A stretch of DNA of 50,455 bases from an uncultured Bacteroides sp. GTDB lineage: Bacteria > Bacteroidota > Bacteroidia > Bacteroidales > Bacteroidaceae. A program made the position numbers and the translations under genes. Position 1 is the first letter of the stretch, and each line of letters starts with the position of its first letter. Below are positions 1 through 9,047 of the stretch, piece after piece. Under the pieces are notes generated by a model. That model was not told the origin of the DNA and did not search any database. It was given only the letters and a program-made list of their open reading frames with translations. The stretch is taken from assembly GCA_947646015.1 (NCBI GenBank), contig CANSEY010000032.1, positions 1 to 50,455 on the forward strand. The letters are read 5' to 3'.

Positions 1-18
1 CGATTCCTGGTGGCACCA
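1..18 (+). tRNA. 3' end of a tRNA gene, cut by the window edge
   Basis: The first bases read as the second half of a T-loop (CGATT), the 3' strand of the T-stem (CCTGG) and a 7-base acceptor strand (TGGCACC) with discriminator A. That would pair with a 5' acceptor strand GGTGCCA outside the window. No CCA is encoded after it. A terminator hairpin follows 20 bp downstream. The isotype cannot be decided without the anticodon; a Phe-type tRNA is my guess only. Confidence 0.6.
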
Positions 19-35
19 CTATCAACTCAGTAACA

Positions 36-78
36 AAAATCCCTTGAACTTTTGAAGTTCAAGGGATTTTTGTTTTAT
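36..78. terminator. Bidirectional terminator hairpin
   Basis: Arms CCCTTGAAC and GTTCAAGGG are flanked by AAAAAT and ATTTTTG, so the structure works on both strands. It would end the tRNA transcript on the plus strand and the GH76 gene on the minus strand. Confidence 0.75.
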
Positions 79-95
79 CTCTTTTCTTATTCACT

Positions 96-1322
96 CTATC
101 GGTGTTTAAGTACACACATAGCTTCCATCAGCATACAACCGGTCAGATGCGATGTCAATCCCACACTCTCATCATCAGCAGGTGCTTTTCTCCAACGACC
201 GCTATATAACATAGTCTTCTGATTCACTCCTTGCTCTGCCATAACCGTAGCACAATGAGTTATGTAGTCGCGAAACTTATTATAATTGGCACTATCCAGT
301 GCAGGGTCATTAATCAGTTTCACAAAATAACGGAAGAAGATGCCATGAAACAAGCCACCGTCACCACCTTCTGCATCGGAGAGTACACCTTCATTGGTCG
401 ACAAATGGTCAATCACAAAATTGGCCGCTTTTACTGCATCTGCCAGATATTGCTTATCACCGGTTATCTTATACAGTTCATGAGCTGCTCCCAGGAAAGT
501 ACCCGAGTTGTACGAAAATACCCATTTGGTAATCTTGCCTTCTCCATTCATGCTGTCATACACTGCCCCCGTCTGACGGTCGAACAAGTTATTCTTCTCC
601 CATGTATATATTTTAATGGCCTCATTCAGATAAGCCTGTTTGGGTTTTCCGGCCTTTTTACCCATAGCATCGTAAAAATTATACAACCGGGCAGCAATAA
701 GGGCAGCAGGACCATTGGAACAAGCGTTCTTAGATTTTGCCACATCCGTCTTCCAGGTAATGCCACCAAACCACGGAGCCTCATCTTCCGGTCCCCAAGT
801 AGACCAAACCCAATCATCGTAGGTCTGTCTCGCCTTTTTCAGATACTTGGTATTCTTAGTGCTTTCAAACATGCGAATCTGTGCCAGAGCAATCCATTCC
901 ATATCGTCTACAAACACATTCCACCACGGGTCTTCCTCTCTGCCCGCAAAATTGAATTTCGGTGCACCTTCCCACCATAACGGGTATATATTCAAATACT
1001 GTTTGCTTCCGGTACGCATATATGCATCTACCATGACATCCATAGCATGTGCCTGTGGCCAATAATGATTGGTAGTCATATTGGAAAGATCACTACCATA
1101 ATTAAAATAAAACCGATTCTCATACCCTTTGAAGTTTGCGCCCCAAAAATGCTTGATAAGGGCTTGCGACATACCATCTGCCATTTTCTGCCAATAAACA
1201 GGCGTCTTTTCCGCCGGACTTGCTGTAGTTTTTTCTACAATTACAGCATTGCTTCCTCCTGTCTCAGCAGAGAGCTGCAAAGTCAAGCTGAGAAAAAATA
1301 CCGTAATCAATAAGTTCTTCAT
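96..1322 (-). CDS. GH76 family alpha-1,6-mannanase, secreted
   Basis: 408 residues with an N-terminal signal peptide (cleavage likely after LSA, about residue 19). The catalytic domain fills the rest. The paired acidic residues D139-D140 lie in a W-x-x-F-V-D-D-M-E-W context, matching the Asp-Asp pair that acts as nucleophile and acid/base in GH76 endo-alpha-1,6-mannanases. Members hydrolyse the alpha-1,6-mannose backbone of fungal or mycobacterial mannans. No SusC/SusD pair is visible here, so it looks like an orphan glycan enzyme. It is monocistronic, with a candidate -7 box 44 bp upstream and a terminator at 36-78. A GH76-like (GH105/GH88) fold protein of another activity is the alternative. 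Confidence 0.85.
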   Translation of the reverse strand: MKNLLITVFFLSLTLQLSAETGGSNAVIVEKTTASPAEKTPVYWQKMADGMSQALIKHFWGANFKGYENRFYFNYGSDLSNMTTNHYWPQAHAMDVMVDAYMRTGSKQYLNIYPLWWEGAPKFNFAGREEDPWWNVFVDDMEWIALAQIRMFESTKNTKYLKKARQTYDDWVWSTWGPEDEAPWFGGITWKTDVAKSKNACSNGPAALIAARLYNFYDAMGKKAGKPKQAYLNEAIKIYTWEKNNLFDRQTGAVYDSMNGEGKITKWVFSYNSGTFLGAAHELYKITGDKQYLADAVKAANFVIDHLSTNEGVLSDAEGGDGGLFHGIFFRYFVKLINDPALDSANYNKFRDYITHCATVMAEQGVNQKTMLYSGRWRKAPADDESVGLTSHLTGCMLMEAMCVLKHR

Positions 1323-1365
1323 GTTTTCTGCGTTTAAAAGTTAATAATATTTCAGACTCAGCGGG

Positions 1366-1373
1366 CAAAGGTA
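1366..1373 (-). promoter_or_regulatory. -7 box TACCTTTG for the GH76 gene
   Basis: The minus strand reads TACCTTTG, an exact match to the Bacteroides primary sigma -7 consensus TAnnTTTG, 44 bp upstream of the ATG. I see no clear TTTG -33 box at the usual spacing. Confidence 0.5.
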
Positions 1374-1487
1374 TGAAATAGTAGAGATAATGAATCATTA
1401 TTTCTTGCCATTTTTGTACGATATACTGCATTCTTCTTCCGGTTACCCTCTGTTCCCCTGTCTGCCTGCAATACTATTTTTACGCAT

Positions 1488-1533
1488 AAAAAATCCCTTG
1501 AACCTCTGAGACTCAAGGGATTTTTATTTTATC
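1488..1533. terminator. Terminator hairpin downstream of the cold-shock gene
   Basis: Arms CCCTTGA and TCAAGGG are flanked by AAAAAAT and ATTTTTATTTT. The hairpin resembles the one at 36-78. It lies 66 bp beyond the stop of the cold-shock gene. Confidence 0.7.
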
Positions 1534-1598
1534 ATATTACACTTAAGCAAATGAATATCTAAAAATAAGTTTCAATACTTACATTTTTTGTTTTTGTT

Positions 1599-2057
1599 TT
1601 AATTCTCCACCGGTTTCTTTTCGAGACAGATATTGACCGCATTCATTCCTTTCACACCACGTTCAAGATCGAATGTTACAATATTACCTTCCGAGATATT
1701 ACCAACGACATTATTAACATGGAAAAAGTACTTATCAACTCCGGCAAGGTCCTTTATAAAACCAAAGCCTCTTGCCTCATTAAAGAATTCAACTCTCCCT
1801 CTCAATATAACGGGTTCCTCGTCTTCTTTCTTCGGAGTTGCAATGATTATCTCATCCAGGTTTATCTCTTCCTTTTTAATGTTTTCAGCCGGAGGAGTCG
1901 AAGTTATCATTCCATTCTCGTCCACATAAGCAATCATATCATCGAAGCTGCTTTTACTGGATAACTTCTTGCTATCCTTTTTCTTTTGTTTTTCTTCTCG
2001 TTTAGCGAGTCTCTTTTTTTCATTTTCACGTTTACCTACCGTAATGGATTTTGCCAT
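1599..2057 (-). CDS. Cold-shock domain protein with basic N-terminal extension
   Basis: 152 residues. The C-terminal ~65 form a cold-shock domain carrying RNP1 (GFGFI) and RNP2 (YFFHV), the aromatic patches that bind single-stranded RNA or DNA. The first ~40 residues are very rich in Lys and Glu (KRENEKKRLAKREEKQKKK), followed by an acidic linker, unlike the bare ~70-residue CspA. It lies 54 bp downstream of the DEAD-box helicase on the same strand, so the two are probably co-transcribed and cooperate in RNA unfolding. Two RNA-binding genes next to a third (the RRM protein at 4740) make this a post-transcriptional regulation neighbourhood. Confidence 0.85.
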   Translation of the reverse strand: MAKSITVGKRENEKKRLAKREEKQKKKDSKKLSSKSSFDDMIAYVDENGMITSTPPAENIKKEEINLDEIIIATPKKEDEEPVILRGRVEFFNEARGFGFIKDLAGVDKYFFHVNNVVGNISEGNIVTFDLERGVKGMNAVNICLEKKPVEN

Positions 2058-2111
2058 AGAACTTATATTTAATTTATACTATATTTTAATGAATAATGTA
2101 AGGGAATGACC

Positions 2112-3236
2112 TTAAATTGTAAAATCAGCCCTATTTAGTTTTTTGCCTGTCAATTTCTGAATATCATTAATCTGTTTGCGTTCTTCCTGAGAGCAGAATG
2201 TAAGTGCCATACCTGCATTTCCAGCTCTTCCCGTACGCCCGATTCGGTGTACATATGTCTCGGGAACATCAGGAAGATCATAATTGATAACCAACGGCAG
2301 TTCATTAATATCAATTCCCCGGGAAGCGATATCAGTAGCAACCATCACTCGCGTCTTACCCGACTTGAAGTTACCCAATGCGGACTGCCGTGCCGCCTGA
2401 CTCTTATTTCCATGAATAGCCTGGCTGCCAATGCCGGCTTTACCCAATATTTTAACTATCTTATCAGCATTATGCTTGGTACGCGAAAAGATAAGTACCG
2501 ACCGGTCCTCCGATTTTTGCAAAATTGAAATCAGCAACAGGCTCTTTTCTTTCTTCTCAACAAAGTAAACCAACTGCTTTATAGAATCTACCGTTGATGA
2601 TTTCGGTGTAACATAAATCTTCACCGGATTCTTCAACAAGGAATTAGTCAGAGCAATAATCGTATCAGGCATCGTAGCCGAAAAGAACAACGTTTGCTTT
2701 TCTTTCGGAAGCTTCGGCAATATCCGTTTAATATCATGAATAAAGCCCATATCAAGCATACGGTCTGCTTCGTCCAGAACAAAATACTGAATATTATCCA
2801 ATCGTATATGTCCTTGATTCATCAAATCGAGCAGACGCCCCGGAGTAGCAACCAGAATATCAATTCCTTTATGCAGCATATCCACTTGCGGACGTTGATT
2901 CACGCCTCCGAAGATGACTCCGTGACGGATACGTGTATACTTTGAATAATCTTCAATACATTCACTGATTTGCAATGCGAGTTCGCGGGTAGGAGTCAAA
3001 ATCAGAGCTTTGATTTCCGAACGCTTGCCCTCTCCCTTATTGAGATGCAAATGTTGTATAATAGGTATTGCAAATGAAGCAGTCTTTCCGGTTCCAGTCT
3101 GCGCACAGCCTAAAATGTCTTTTTTTGCCAATGCTACAGGAATCGCTTTCTCCTGAATAGGAGTAGGTACTGTATATCCTTTTTCTTCAATTGCTTTTAA
3201 AATAGGTTCGGTTATATTTAATTCTTTAAATGTCAT
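2112..3236 (-). CDS. DEAD-box ATP-dependent RNA helicase (RhlE/DeaD-like)
   Basis: 374 residues from the ATG at 3236; an in-frame ATG at 3305 would add 23 residues that do not resemble the family. The helicase core motifs are present in order: Q motif (PTPIQ), motif I AQTGTGKT, PTRELA, TPGR, DEAD, SAT, and the C-terminal ARGxD-like and HRIGRTGR motifs. There is almost no C-terminal extension after the RecA2 domain (it ends KKLNRADF), so RNA targeting must come from partners. Family members unwind short RNA duplexes in cold adaptation, ribosome assembly or mRNA decay. Probably an operon with the cold-shock protein. Confidence 0.9.
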   Translation of the reverse strand: MTFKELNITEPILKAIEEKGYTVPTPIQEKAIPVALAKKDILGCAQTGTGKTASFAIPIIQHLHLNKGEGKRSEIKALILTPTRELALQISECIEDYSKYTRIRHGVIFGGVNQRPQVDMLHKGIDILVATPGRLLDLMNQGHIRLDNIQYFVLDEADRMLDMGFIHDIKRILPKLPKEKQTLFFSATMPDTIIALTNSLLKNPVKIYVTPKSSTVDSIKQLVYFVEKKEKSLLLISILQKSEDRSVLIFSRTKHNADKIVKILGKAGIGSQAIHGNKSQAARQSALGNFKSGKTRVMVATDIASRGIDINELPLVINYDLPDVPETYVHRIGRTGRAGNAGMALTFCSQEERKQINDIQKLTGKKLNRADFTI

Positions 3237-3330
3237 AAATGTTATTTTTGCTGTTTCAGCACAGCGGTTAATTTTATATATAGTAAGAGAGCATGCCACA
3301 TTCAATACTGAATATGCAAAGTCTCCGATA

Positions 3331-4404
3331 TTAAACCAGTTTGTGAGTCGCTAAGAAAAACTCGCGTTCCAGTGTATTCATCACTTCTTTCACACTGCTT
3401 ATTTTATCTGCGAGAAAGGCGTTGCTACCGGCAAAAGCATAACCTTTTTTCATATTTCCTTTGGCCGCATTATACAGCGCTTTAATAATGCAATAAGGAC
3501 TTTTTGTATAGTCACACGTCTTAATGCAATGGAATGAGCATTTCCTCGGCTTTTCCAGACCATTATTCACACTATGAATAAATTCTCCGTCAATAGCCCG
3601 TCCCGGCATTCCGACAGGACTTTCAATAATAAGAACATCTTCGGATTTGGAGTGAATATACACTTCTTTGAAAGTTTCCGAAGCATCACATTCAAGGGTC
3701 GTCACGAAAATACTTCCCATCTGCACTCCCGAAGCTCCCAGTTCCATAAAGTGCGCAATATCTTCCCCTGTCGAAATTCCACCGGCGGCAATCACCGGAA
3801 TATGTTTCTGTTCTTTATAACTGGCCGCAATCGCCACCACTTCGGGAATCAATACATCCAAAGCATAATTCTGGTCTTGCAGCTGTTCTTTCTTAAACCC
3901 CAGATGCCCTCCGGCTTTGGGACCTTCTACCACTATCGCATCCGGCAGATAGTTATAATTCTTTTGCCATTTGTCACAGATTATTTTGGCAGCTCTTGAA
4001 GAAGATACAATAGGTACTAATTTCGTAATACTCCCCGTAGTCAAATAGGAAGGCAAATCAAGTGGAAGTCCGGCACCGGAAAATATCACATCAATCTTTT
4101 CATTAATCGCAGTACGCACCATATCAGCATAATTCGATAAGGCAACCATGACATTCACACCAATAATACCTTTTGTTTTCATGCGTGATTTGCGAATCTC
4201 TTCTTTCAGGCCACTGATGCATTTTTCTGTATAAGTGCCTTTTTCTTTGGGATAAAGCAACCCCAGACCTGCACACGATATAACTCCCACTCCCCCTTCG
4301 TTTGCTACTGCTGACGCCAGACCGGACAATGATATCCCAACTCCCATTCCACCTTGTATAACAGGTACTTTAATTTCAATATTTCCTATAAAAAATGATT
4401 TCAT
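3331..4404 (-). CDS. Nitronate monooxygenase / FabK-like FMN enzyme
   Basis: 357 residues from the ATG at 4404. A start at 4464 is possible, but homologues typically begin just before the IKVPVIQGGMGVG segment seen here. It has the TIM-barrel FMN signature of the 2-nitropropane dioxygenase family: QGGMGVG near the N-terminus, GPKAGGHLG (phosphate and catalytic-His region), IAAGGISTGEDI, and LGASGVQMGSIF. A Cys-rich tail (CSFHCIKTC...YC) lies near the C-terminus, beyond the classical enzyme. Members oxidise alkyl nitronates or, as FabK, reduce enoyl-ACP. Substrate is unknown here. It stands alone between the helicase and the RRM gene. Confidence 0.8.
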   Translation of the reverse strand: MKSFFIGNIEIKVPVIQGGMGVGISLSGLASAVANEGGVGVISCAGLGLLYPKEKGTYTEKCISGLKEEIRKSRMKTKGIIGVNVMVALSNYADMVRTAINEKIDVIFSGAGLPLDLPSYLTTGSITKLVPIVSSSRAAKIICDKWQKNYNYLPDAIVVEGPKAGGHLGFKKEQLQDQNYALDVLIPEVVAIAASYKEQKHIPVIAAGGISTGEDIAHFMELGASGVQMGSIFVTTLECDASETFKEVYIHSKSEDVLIIESPVGMPGRAIDGEFIHSVNNGLEKPRKCSFHCIKTCDYTKSPYCIIKALYNAAKGNMKKGYAFAGSNAFLADKISSVKEVMNTLEREFFLATHKLV

Positions 4405-4726
4405 ATATTTTATTCTGTGCTTGGCCATTTCAAAATCAACACACTCCGAACATACTCTATTCAAGTATTCAAAGTCGCCTTCATCATTGGCTGTTCGCTT
4501 GATTGGATATTATTTATTAAACTCTCACTCCTGTTTCTTCCAAGAGCATTGTATTACAAAAAAGCCTAATAATCTATTGTCAGAATGGAAAGTGCAGGAT
4601 TATATACTCCTGATATTGCGCATAAAAGAGGCAGAATTAGCAGAACTTAAATGTAAAATGATTTTTCGTTTTCTCCGTATAACAGAAATTCCTCCGTTGA
4701 ATCATGAAACGGTAATAGTCTGTATA
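4405..4726. other. Intergenic stretch, no gene seen
   Basis: About 320 bp between the nitronate monooxygenase start and the terminator of the RRM gene. The reading frames here are short and lack recognisable protein character. It presumably holds the minus-strand promoter of the nitronate monooxygenase, but I found no convincing TAnnTTTG box. Confidence 0.4.
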
Positions 4727-4754
4727 AAAGCAGAAGACATTATCTTCTGCTTTT
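4727..4754 (-). terminator. Terminator of the RRM protein gene
   Basis: 12-bp perfect arms (4727-4738 and 4743-4754; AAAAGCAGAAGA and its complement) with a 4-base loop and T-rich flanks. The current reading frame of the RRM gene ends inside this stem (stop at 4740), whereas the alternative frame stops upstream of it at 4768. This is one reason to suspect a frameshift. Confidence 0.75.
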
Positions 4755-5072
4755 ATTTATTCTGATATTAATATCTTCTTGAATTGTTATAACCACCTCC
4801 ACACGGTTACCACCGTATGACGGTTTTTCAGCGCGAGGACGTGCAACGCTCACTGAAATAACCTTCTGGTCATATTCAACTCCATTCAATTCGTCAATAG
4901 CTTTTTGTCCTTCTGCATCATTCGTCATTTCTACGAAAGCGAATCCTCTGGATCTGCCGGTTTCTCTATCAAAAATAACTTTGGCTGAAGAAACTTCTCC
5001 ATACTCTGCAAATAAATTTGTCAAGTCAGCATCATTTGTGCCATAACTTAAACCTGAAATGTAAATGTTCAT
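4740..5072 (-). CDS. RRM-domain RNA-binding protein (RbpB-like), tail frameshifted
   Basis: 110 residues. Residues 1-78 are an RRM: RNP2 (IYISGL) at the start and RNP1 (RGFAFVEM) at about 43-50. A tail follows. As written, the tail after GGNR reads VEVVITIQED... and runs into the terminator hairpin. One base more near 4802 would give a short GGGGYNNSRRY tail stopping at 4768, the glycine/arginine-rich ending usual for Bacteroides RRM proteins. Position suggests RbpB of B. thetaiotaomicron, reported to bind the FopS sRNAs (from memory). The gene is monocistronic, with a ~120-nt leader. Function of the RRM core should be unaffected by the tail change. Confidence 0.85.
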   Translation of the reverse strand: MNIYISGLSYGTNDADLTNLFAEYGEVSSAKVIFDRETGRSRGFAFVEMTNDAEGQKAIDELNGVEYDQKVISVSVARPRAEKPSYGGNRVEVVITIQEDINIRINKSRR

Positions 5073-5199
5073 CTAAAATTTTATTAAAAATAAATACTAA
5101 TTTGGAGTGAGGAGGATAATTACAGAAGAGGACTACTTACTAATAATATATTATAAAGAAGAACTACACAATAATGATTCGTGACTCAAACTCTGGGAA

Positions 5200-5207
5200 C
5201 AAAGATA
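5200..5207 (-). promoter_or_regulatory. -7 box TATCTTTG for the RRM gene
   Basis: The minus strand reads TATCTTTG, 127 bp upstream of the start codon, implying a leader of about 120 nt. The rest of the 5073-5391 gap is AT-rich, with no gene or clear hairpin. Confidence 0.5.
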
Positions 5208-5352
5208 ACACAATTAATTAGATAACTATCTTTTTATTATTTATTTTTCAAGAGATGTTCAATAATTATCATTTGTTAGCACGATTATTGTATGGAAACA
5301 ATAAGAATAAGCAAATCTCTACTCCTTCCTTGATAATATCACGGATTATATC

Positions 5353-5360
5353 TACTTTTG
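5353..5360 (+). promoter_or_regulatory. -7 box TACTTTTG for the PAS-LuxR regulator
   Basis: Exact TAnnTTTG match 31 bp before the ATG. A weak -33 candidate (CTTG, 5329-5332) lies 20 bp upstream. Confidence 0.5.
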
Positions 5361-5391
5361 TCATACTTCAATCAAAAAAACAGTTCCATAC

Positions 5392-6168
5392 ATGCGGGAA
5401 ATCAAGCTAACAGATATCACACGGGAAGAATTGTGGGCAAAGCAACGTTTGTCCTTTACCGACATCGACTATGCCGTGTGGGAACGGAATAAATCCATGC
5501 TTCATCAATTCTCGAAGATGAACCGGAACTGTACATTTGTAGTAGACGTATATAAATGCAGATATGCCTATGCTTCTCCGAACTTTGTAGATTTACTGGG
5601 ATATGATGCCCACAAGATAGCAACATTGGAAAGGCAGGGTGATTATCTGGAATCGCGCATCCATCCCGACGACCGCGAGCAATTGCTCATCTTACAAATA
5701 AAATTAAGTCAGTTTATATACAGTTTGCCTCCGGAACAACGAAATGACTATTCTAATATTTACAGTTTTCGTGTTCTCAATGCGAGGCAACAATACGTGC
5801 GTGTTGTCAGCAGGCATCAGGTTCTGGAGCAGACCATCGATGGAAAAGCATGGCTGGTAATTGGGAATATGGATATCTCACCTGATCAACAAGAGGCCGA
5901 AACGGTAGACTGTACTGTACTCAATCTGAAAAATGGAGAGATGTTCTCTCCTTCTCCGTCACTGCAGACCTTCAATCCTCTCACCAAACGGGAAGCTGAA
6001 ATTTTACGCCTGATCCAAAAAGGACTGTTAAGTAAAGAAATAGCAGACAAACTGTGTGTCAGCATTCATACCGTCAATATTCACCGACAGAATCTATTAC
6101 GGAAATTAGGAGTACAAAATTCCATTGAAGCCATCCGAATAGGATATGAGACGGGGATATTAAGCTGA
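5392..6168 (+). CDS. PAS-like sensor with LuxR-type DNA-binding domain
   Basis: 258 residues, no signal peptide or membrane segment. Residues ~35-160 resemble a PAS fold (the segment around YASPNFVDLLGYDAHKI is typical of PAS), followed by a linker. A LuxR/GerE helix-turn-helix occupies ~195-255: LTKREAEILRLIQKGLLSKEIADKL... with recognition helix IHTVNIHRQNLLRKLG. It is therefore a one-component cytoplasmic transcription factor; the ligand or signal is unknown. It is divergent from the RRM gene, and its stop codon abuts the convergent next gene. Confidence 0.8.
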   Translation: MREIKLTDITREELWAKQRLSFTDIDYAVWERNKSMLHQFSKMNRNCTFVVDVYKCRYAYASPNFVDLLGYDAHKIATLERQGDYLESRIHPDDREQLLILQIKLSQFIYSLPPEQRNDYSNIYSFRVLNARQQYVRVVSRHQVLEQTIDGKAWLVIGNMDISPDQQEAETVDCTVLNLKNGEMFSPSPSLQTFNPLTKREAEILRLIQKGLLSKEIADKLCVSIHTVNIHRQNLLRKLGVQNSIEAIRIGYETGILS

Positions 6169-6753
6169 TTAAGGCATCCATTCCAGCACTCCTCCCACCG
6201 GATGCTCTTTTCGCCATTCTTCAAACCCGGCATAAGTCCGCACTCCATCCCGTATGACAGCCTGATAATATTCTACCCCCATAATCTTTTCACTTTCGGG
6301 TGTCTCATTTTTCAATTGAAGAATTGTCCGCTTAATCTCATCTGTCAAGACGGAAGAAATACGTTCGGCTACTTTCTCAAAATACCCATCGTATCGGGAA
6401 CCTTTCCGGATATGTATCATATCAATTTGCCAGAGTGCATTATCCGAATCCTGATACCAGGCATGCCATTCAACACACGCCTCAACAGTATGCAGCAGAT
6501 TCACGCACTCTATCTTCTTCACTGACGTGTTTTCCGCCAGCTTCGCCATCGCCCTGAAACTATCGGCTAAACTTAAAGAAGACGTATATATATGAAAATC
6601 AATATCCCGGTGTTTCATCAGCAACCCCATACGAAGAGAACCAACCAGATTAACCTGTGCACCAATACTTTCCCATATCGGGATAACATTGACTTTCTCT
6701 ATTATTTCCCATGCTTTCTGCTGATTTCGTCTTGCAACATCAAGGATATCCAT
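6169..6753 (-). CDS. Nucleotidyltransferase-fold protein, function unknown
   Basis: 194 residues, cytoplasmic. The segment GSLRMGLLMKHRDIDFHIY at about 38-56 has the pattern of a minimal nucleotidyltransferase: GS, then D-x-D (DID) metal-binding acids. A further acid lies in QIDMIHI (about residue 115). Such enzymes transfer nucleotides to antibiotics, tRNAs or proteins; nothing here identifies the substrate. Homologues in Bacteroides are, I believe, annotated inconsistently. It converges with the PAS-LuxR gene with no gap. Confidence 0.55.
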   Translation of the reverse strand: MDILDVARRNQQKAWEIIEKVNVIPIWESIGAQVNLVGSLRMGLLMKHRDIDFHIYTSSLSLADSFRAMAKLAENTSVKKIECVNLLHTVEACVEWHAWYQDSDNALWQIDMIHIRKGSRYDGYFEKVAERISSVLTDEIKRTILQLKNETPESEKIMGVEYYQAVIRDGVRTYAGFEEWRKEHPVGGVLEWMP

Positions 6754-6894
6754 CTTTCTTCTAGATTAAATGAGCACGCAAAAATAAGAAAAAGGCTTGA
6801 TATATAGCTATAAATAACTATTTAATACCCCACCGGATCTAGCTAACTTTGCCACCCTTTCAATCAACTTTTAATACCCAAACTGAATTTATAT

Positions 6895-8955
6895 ATGATA
6901 TTCAACGAAACAGAAGAGCAGGAAAAAGCATATTTGCAACAGGTGCTCAATATCATCAATGATACGATAAACAGCACAGACAAGTCTGTTAAAGAGCACA
7001 TAGATACTCTGCAGGAATACAAAGATTATCTATGGTCCAATAAAGACATCGATCCTCATGAAATCCGTTCCATGCGTGAAAGTATACTGAATCATTTTGC
7101 ACGAGGCGAAAATGTGATAGACAAACGCAATCGCCTGAGTAAGATATTGGATATTCCTTACTTCGGACGAATCGACTTTAAGGAAAATGGAAGCAGCGGC
7201 AAAAAACTTCCTGTATATATAGGTATACACACATTCTACGATTTCAAAAACAAAAGAAATCTGATATATGATTGGCGGTCACCTATTTCGGGTATGTTTT
7301 ATGACTATGAGTCAGGTGAGGCCACTTATTCTTCTCCGTCAGGTGAAGTGCATGGAGAGATTTCACTCAAGCGTCAGTACCGCATTCGCAAAGGTAAGAT
7401 GGAATATATGATTGAAAGTTCCGTCACTGTTCATGATGATATCCTGCAAAAAGAGCTCTGTTCCAATGCAGACGACAAGATGAAAAACATCGTTATGACC
7501 ATCCAACGCGAACAAAACCGGATTATCCGCAACGAAGATACGCCCGTACTCATCATACAGGGAGTCGCCGGCTCGGGAAAAACGTCTATTGCCTTACACC
7601 GTATTGCTTACCTGCTCTATGCACAAAAAGGAAAAATTTCATCCAAAGATATTCTGATCATCTCACCTAATAAAGTATTTGCCGATTACATATCCAATGT
7701 CCTTCCGGAACTTGGTGAAACGACTGTACCGGAAACCAGCATGGAACAAATTCTCTCCACCGTCCTCGATAACAAATATAAGTATCAGAATTTCTTCGGA
7801 CAAGTTTCGGAACTACTGGAAAAGCCGGCTCCGGATTTTATCGAACGGATACAATACAAAGCTTCTTTCGAATTTGTTTCCCGACTGGACAAATTCATCC
7901 TCCATATGGAAAATCACTATTTCAGAGCGACTGATGTAAAACTCACCAAGTATATCACTATTCCCGCAGAATTCGTAGGGGAACAGTTCAAACGATTCCA
8001 TCGTTACCCCATACGCCAACGATTTGAAACCATGACAGATTACATTCTGGAAATGATGAAAATCCAGTATAACCTTACAGTGACTACCGCTGAGAAAAAT
8101 CTGCTGAGAAAAGAAATTAAGAATATGTTTTCAGGAAATAACGACCTCCAGATCTATAAAGACTTTTTCGAATGGGCCGGAAAACCTGAAATGTTCAAGA
8201 TGCGAAAGAATCGTATGCTGGAATATGCAGATATGGCTCCCCTGGCTTATCTGCACCTCGCATTGGATGGAAATAGAACTCAAACTCATATCAGGCATCT
8301 TCTGATAGATGAAATGCAGGACTATTCTCCCATACAATACAAGGTGATCCAAAAACTTTATCCCTGCCGGAAAACAATTCTTGGAGATGCTTCTCAATCT
8401 GTCAATCCCTATGGTTCTTCAACTGCTGCCATGATTCAAAAAGCGTTTACCACCGGAGAAGTAATGAAACTATGTAAGAGTTACCGCTCTACTTTTGAAA
8501 TTACCAGTCTGGCGCAGAAAATTCAGGCAAACAATGAACTGGAACCCATTATGCGACATGGAGAACAACCTGAAATTTTTCCATTCAAGAATGCAGAAGA
8601 AGAAACGACAGGCATTGTTAATTTGGTATCGGACTTCAGAAACTCCGGATATACATCTTTGGGAATAATCTGTAAAACAGAAACTCAGGCAAAAGCGCTT
8701 GCTCAGAAACTCCAAGTCCATACAGATAACATATCGTTTTTGTCAAGTCTAAGTTCAGCTTATACAAAAGGCATTGTTGTCACTTCCGCACACATGGCAA
8801 AAGGGTTGGAATTTGATGAAGTGATCGTTCCACAAGCTGATAATCAGAATTATCATTCCACCATAGATAAAAGTATGCTTTATGTGGCGGTGACAAGGGC
8901 GATGCATAAAATCACATTGACCTATAGCGGGATACCCAATCGGTTCATCGAATAA
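6895..8955 (+). CDS. helD: HelD-type superfamily 1 ATPase (RNA polymerase recycling)
   Basis: 686 residues. The N-terminal ~190 form a charged helical region consistent with the HelD coiled-coil arm. Walker A (GVAGSGKTS) is at 223-231. Later UvrD-like motifs follow: LLIDEMQDYSPIQ (motif II), GDASQSVNPYGSS (III), CKSYRST (IV), SAHMAKGLEFDEVIVP (V) and YVAVTRAMHKITL (VI). The arrangement, with a large insertion between motifs I and II, is typical of HelD, which pries stalled RNA polymerase from DNA and nucleic acids. It is slightly shorter than B. subtilis HelD. It is monocistronic, followed by a 700-bp non-coding stretch. A DNA helicase of the same superfamily is the alternative. Confidence 0.85.
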   Translation: MIFNETEEQEKAYLQQVLNIINDTINSTDKSVKEHIDTLQEYKDYLWSNKDIDPHEIRSMRESILNHFARGENVIDKRNRLSKILDIPYFGRIDFKENGSSGKKLPVYIGIHTFYDFKNKRNLIYDWRSPISGMFYDYESGEATYSSPSGEVHGEISLKRQYRIRKGKMEYMIESSVTVHDDILQKELCSNADDKMKNIVMTIQREQNRIIRNEDTPVLIIQGVAGSGKTSIALHRIAYLLYAQKGKISSKDILIISPNKVFADYISNVLPELGETTVPETSMEQILSTVLDNKYKYQNFFGQVSELLEKPAPDFIERIQYKASFEFVSRLDKFILHMENHYFRATDVKLTKYITIPAEFVGEQFKRFHRYPIRQRFETMTDYILEMMKIQYNLTVTTAEKNLLRKEIKNMFSGNNDLQIYKDFFEWAGKPEMFKMRKNRMLEYADMAPLAYLHLALDGNRTQTHIRHLLIDEMQDYSPIQYKVIQKLYPCRKTILGDASQSVNPYGSSTAAMIQKAFTTGEVMKLCKSYRSTFEITSLAQKIQANNELEPIMRHGEQPEIFPFKNAEEETTGIVNLVSDFRNSGYTSLGIICKTETQAKALAQKLQVHTDNISFLSSLSSAYTKGIVVTSAHMAKGLEFDEVIVPQADNQNYHSTIDKSMLYVAVTRAMHKITLTYSGIPNRFIE

Positions 8956-9047
8956 TTCCCATCAAGATGGTGGTTATTTGCCCGTTTACCGCTTCTTTGC
9001 ATATAGTATACCCTGGCTTAACCTGTTTATCAACTAAAGTTTGTGTA

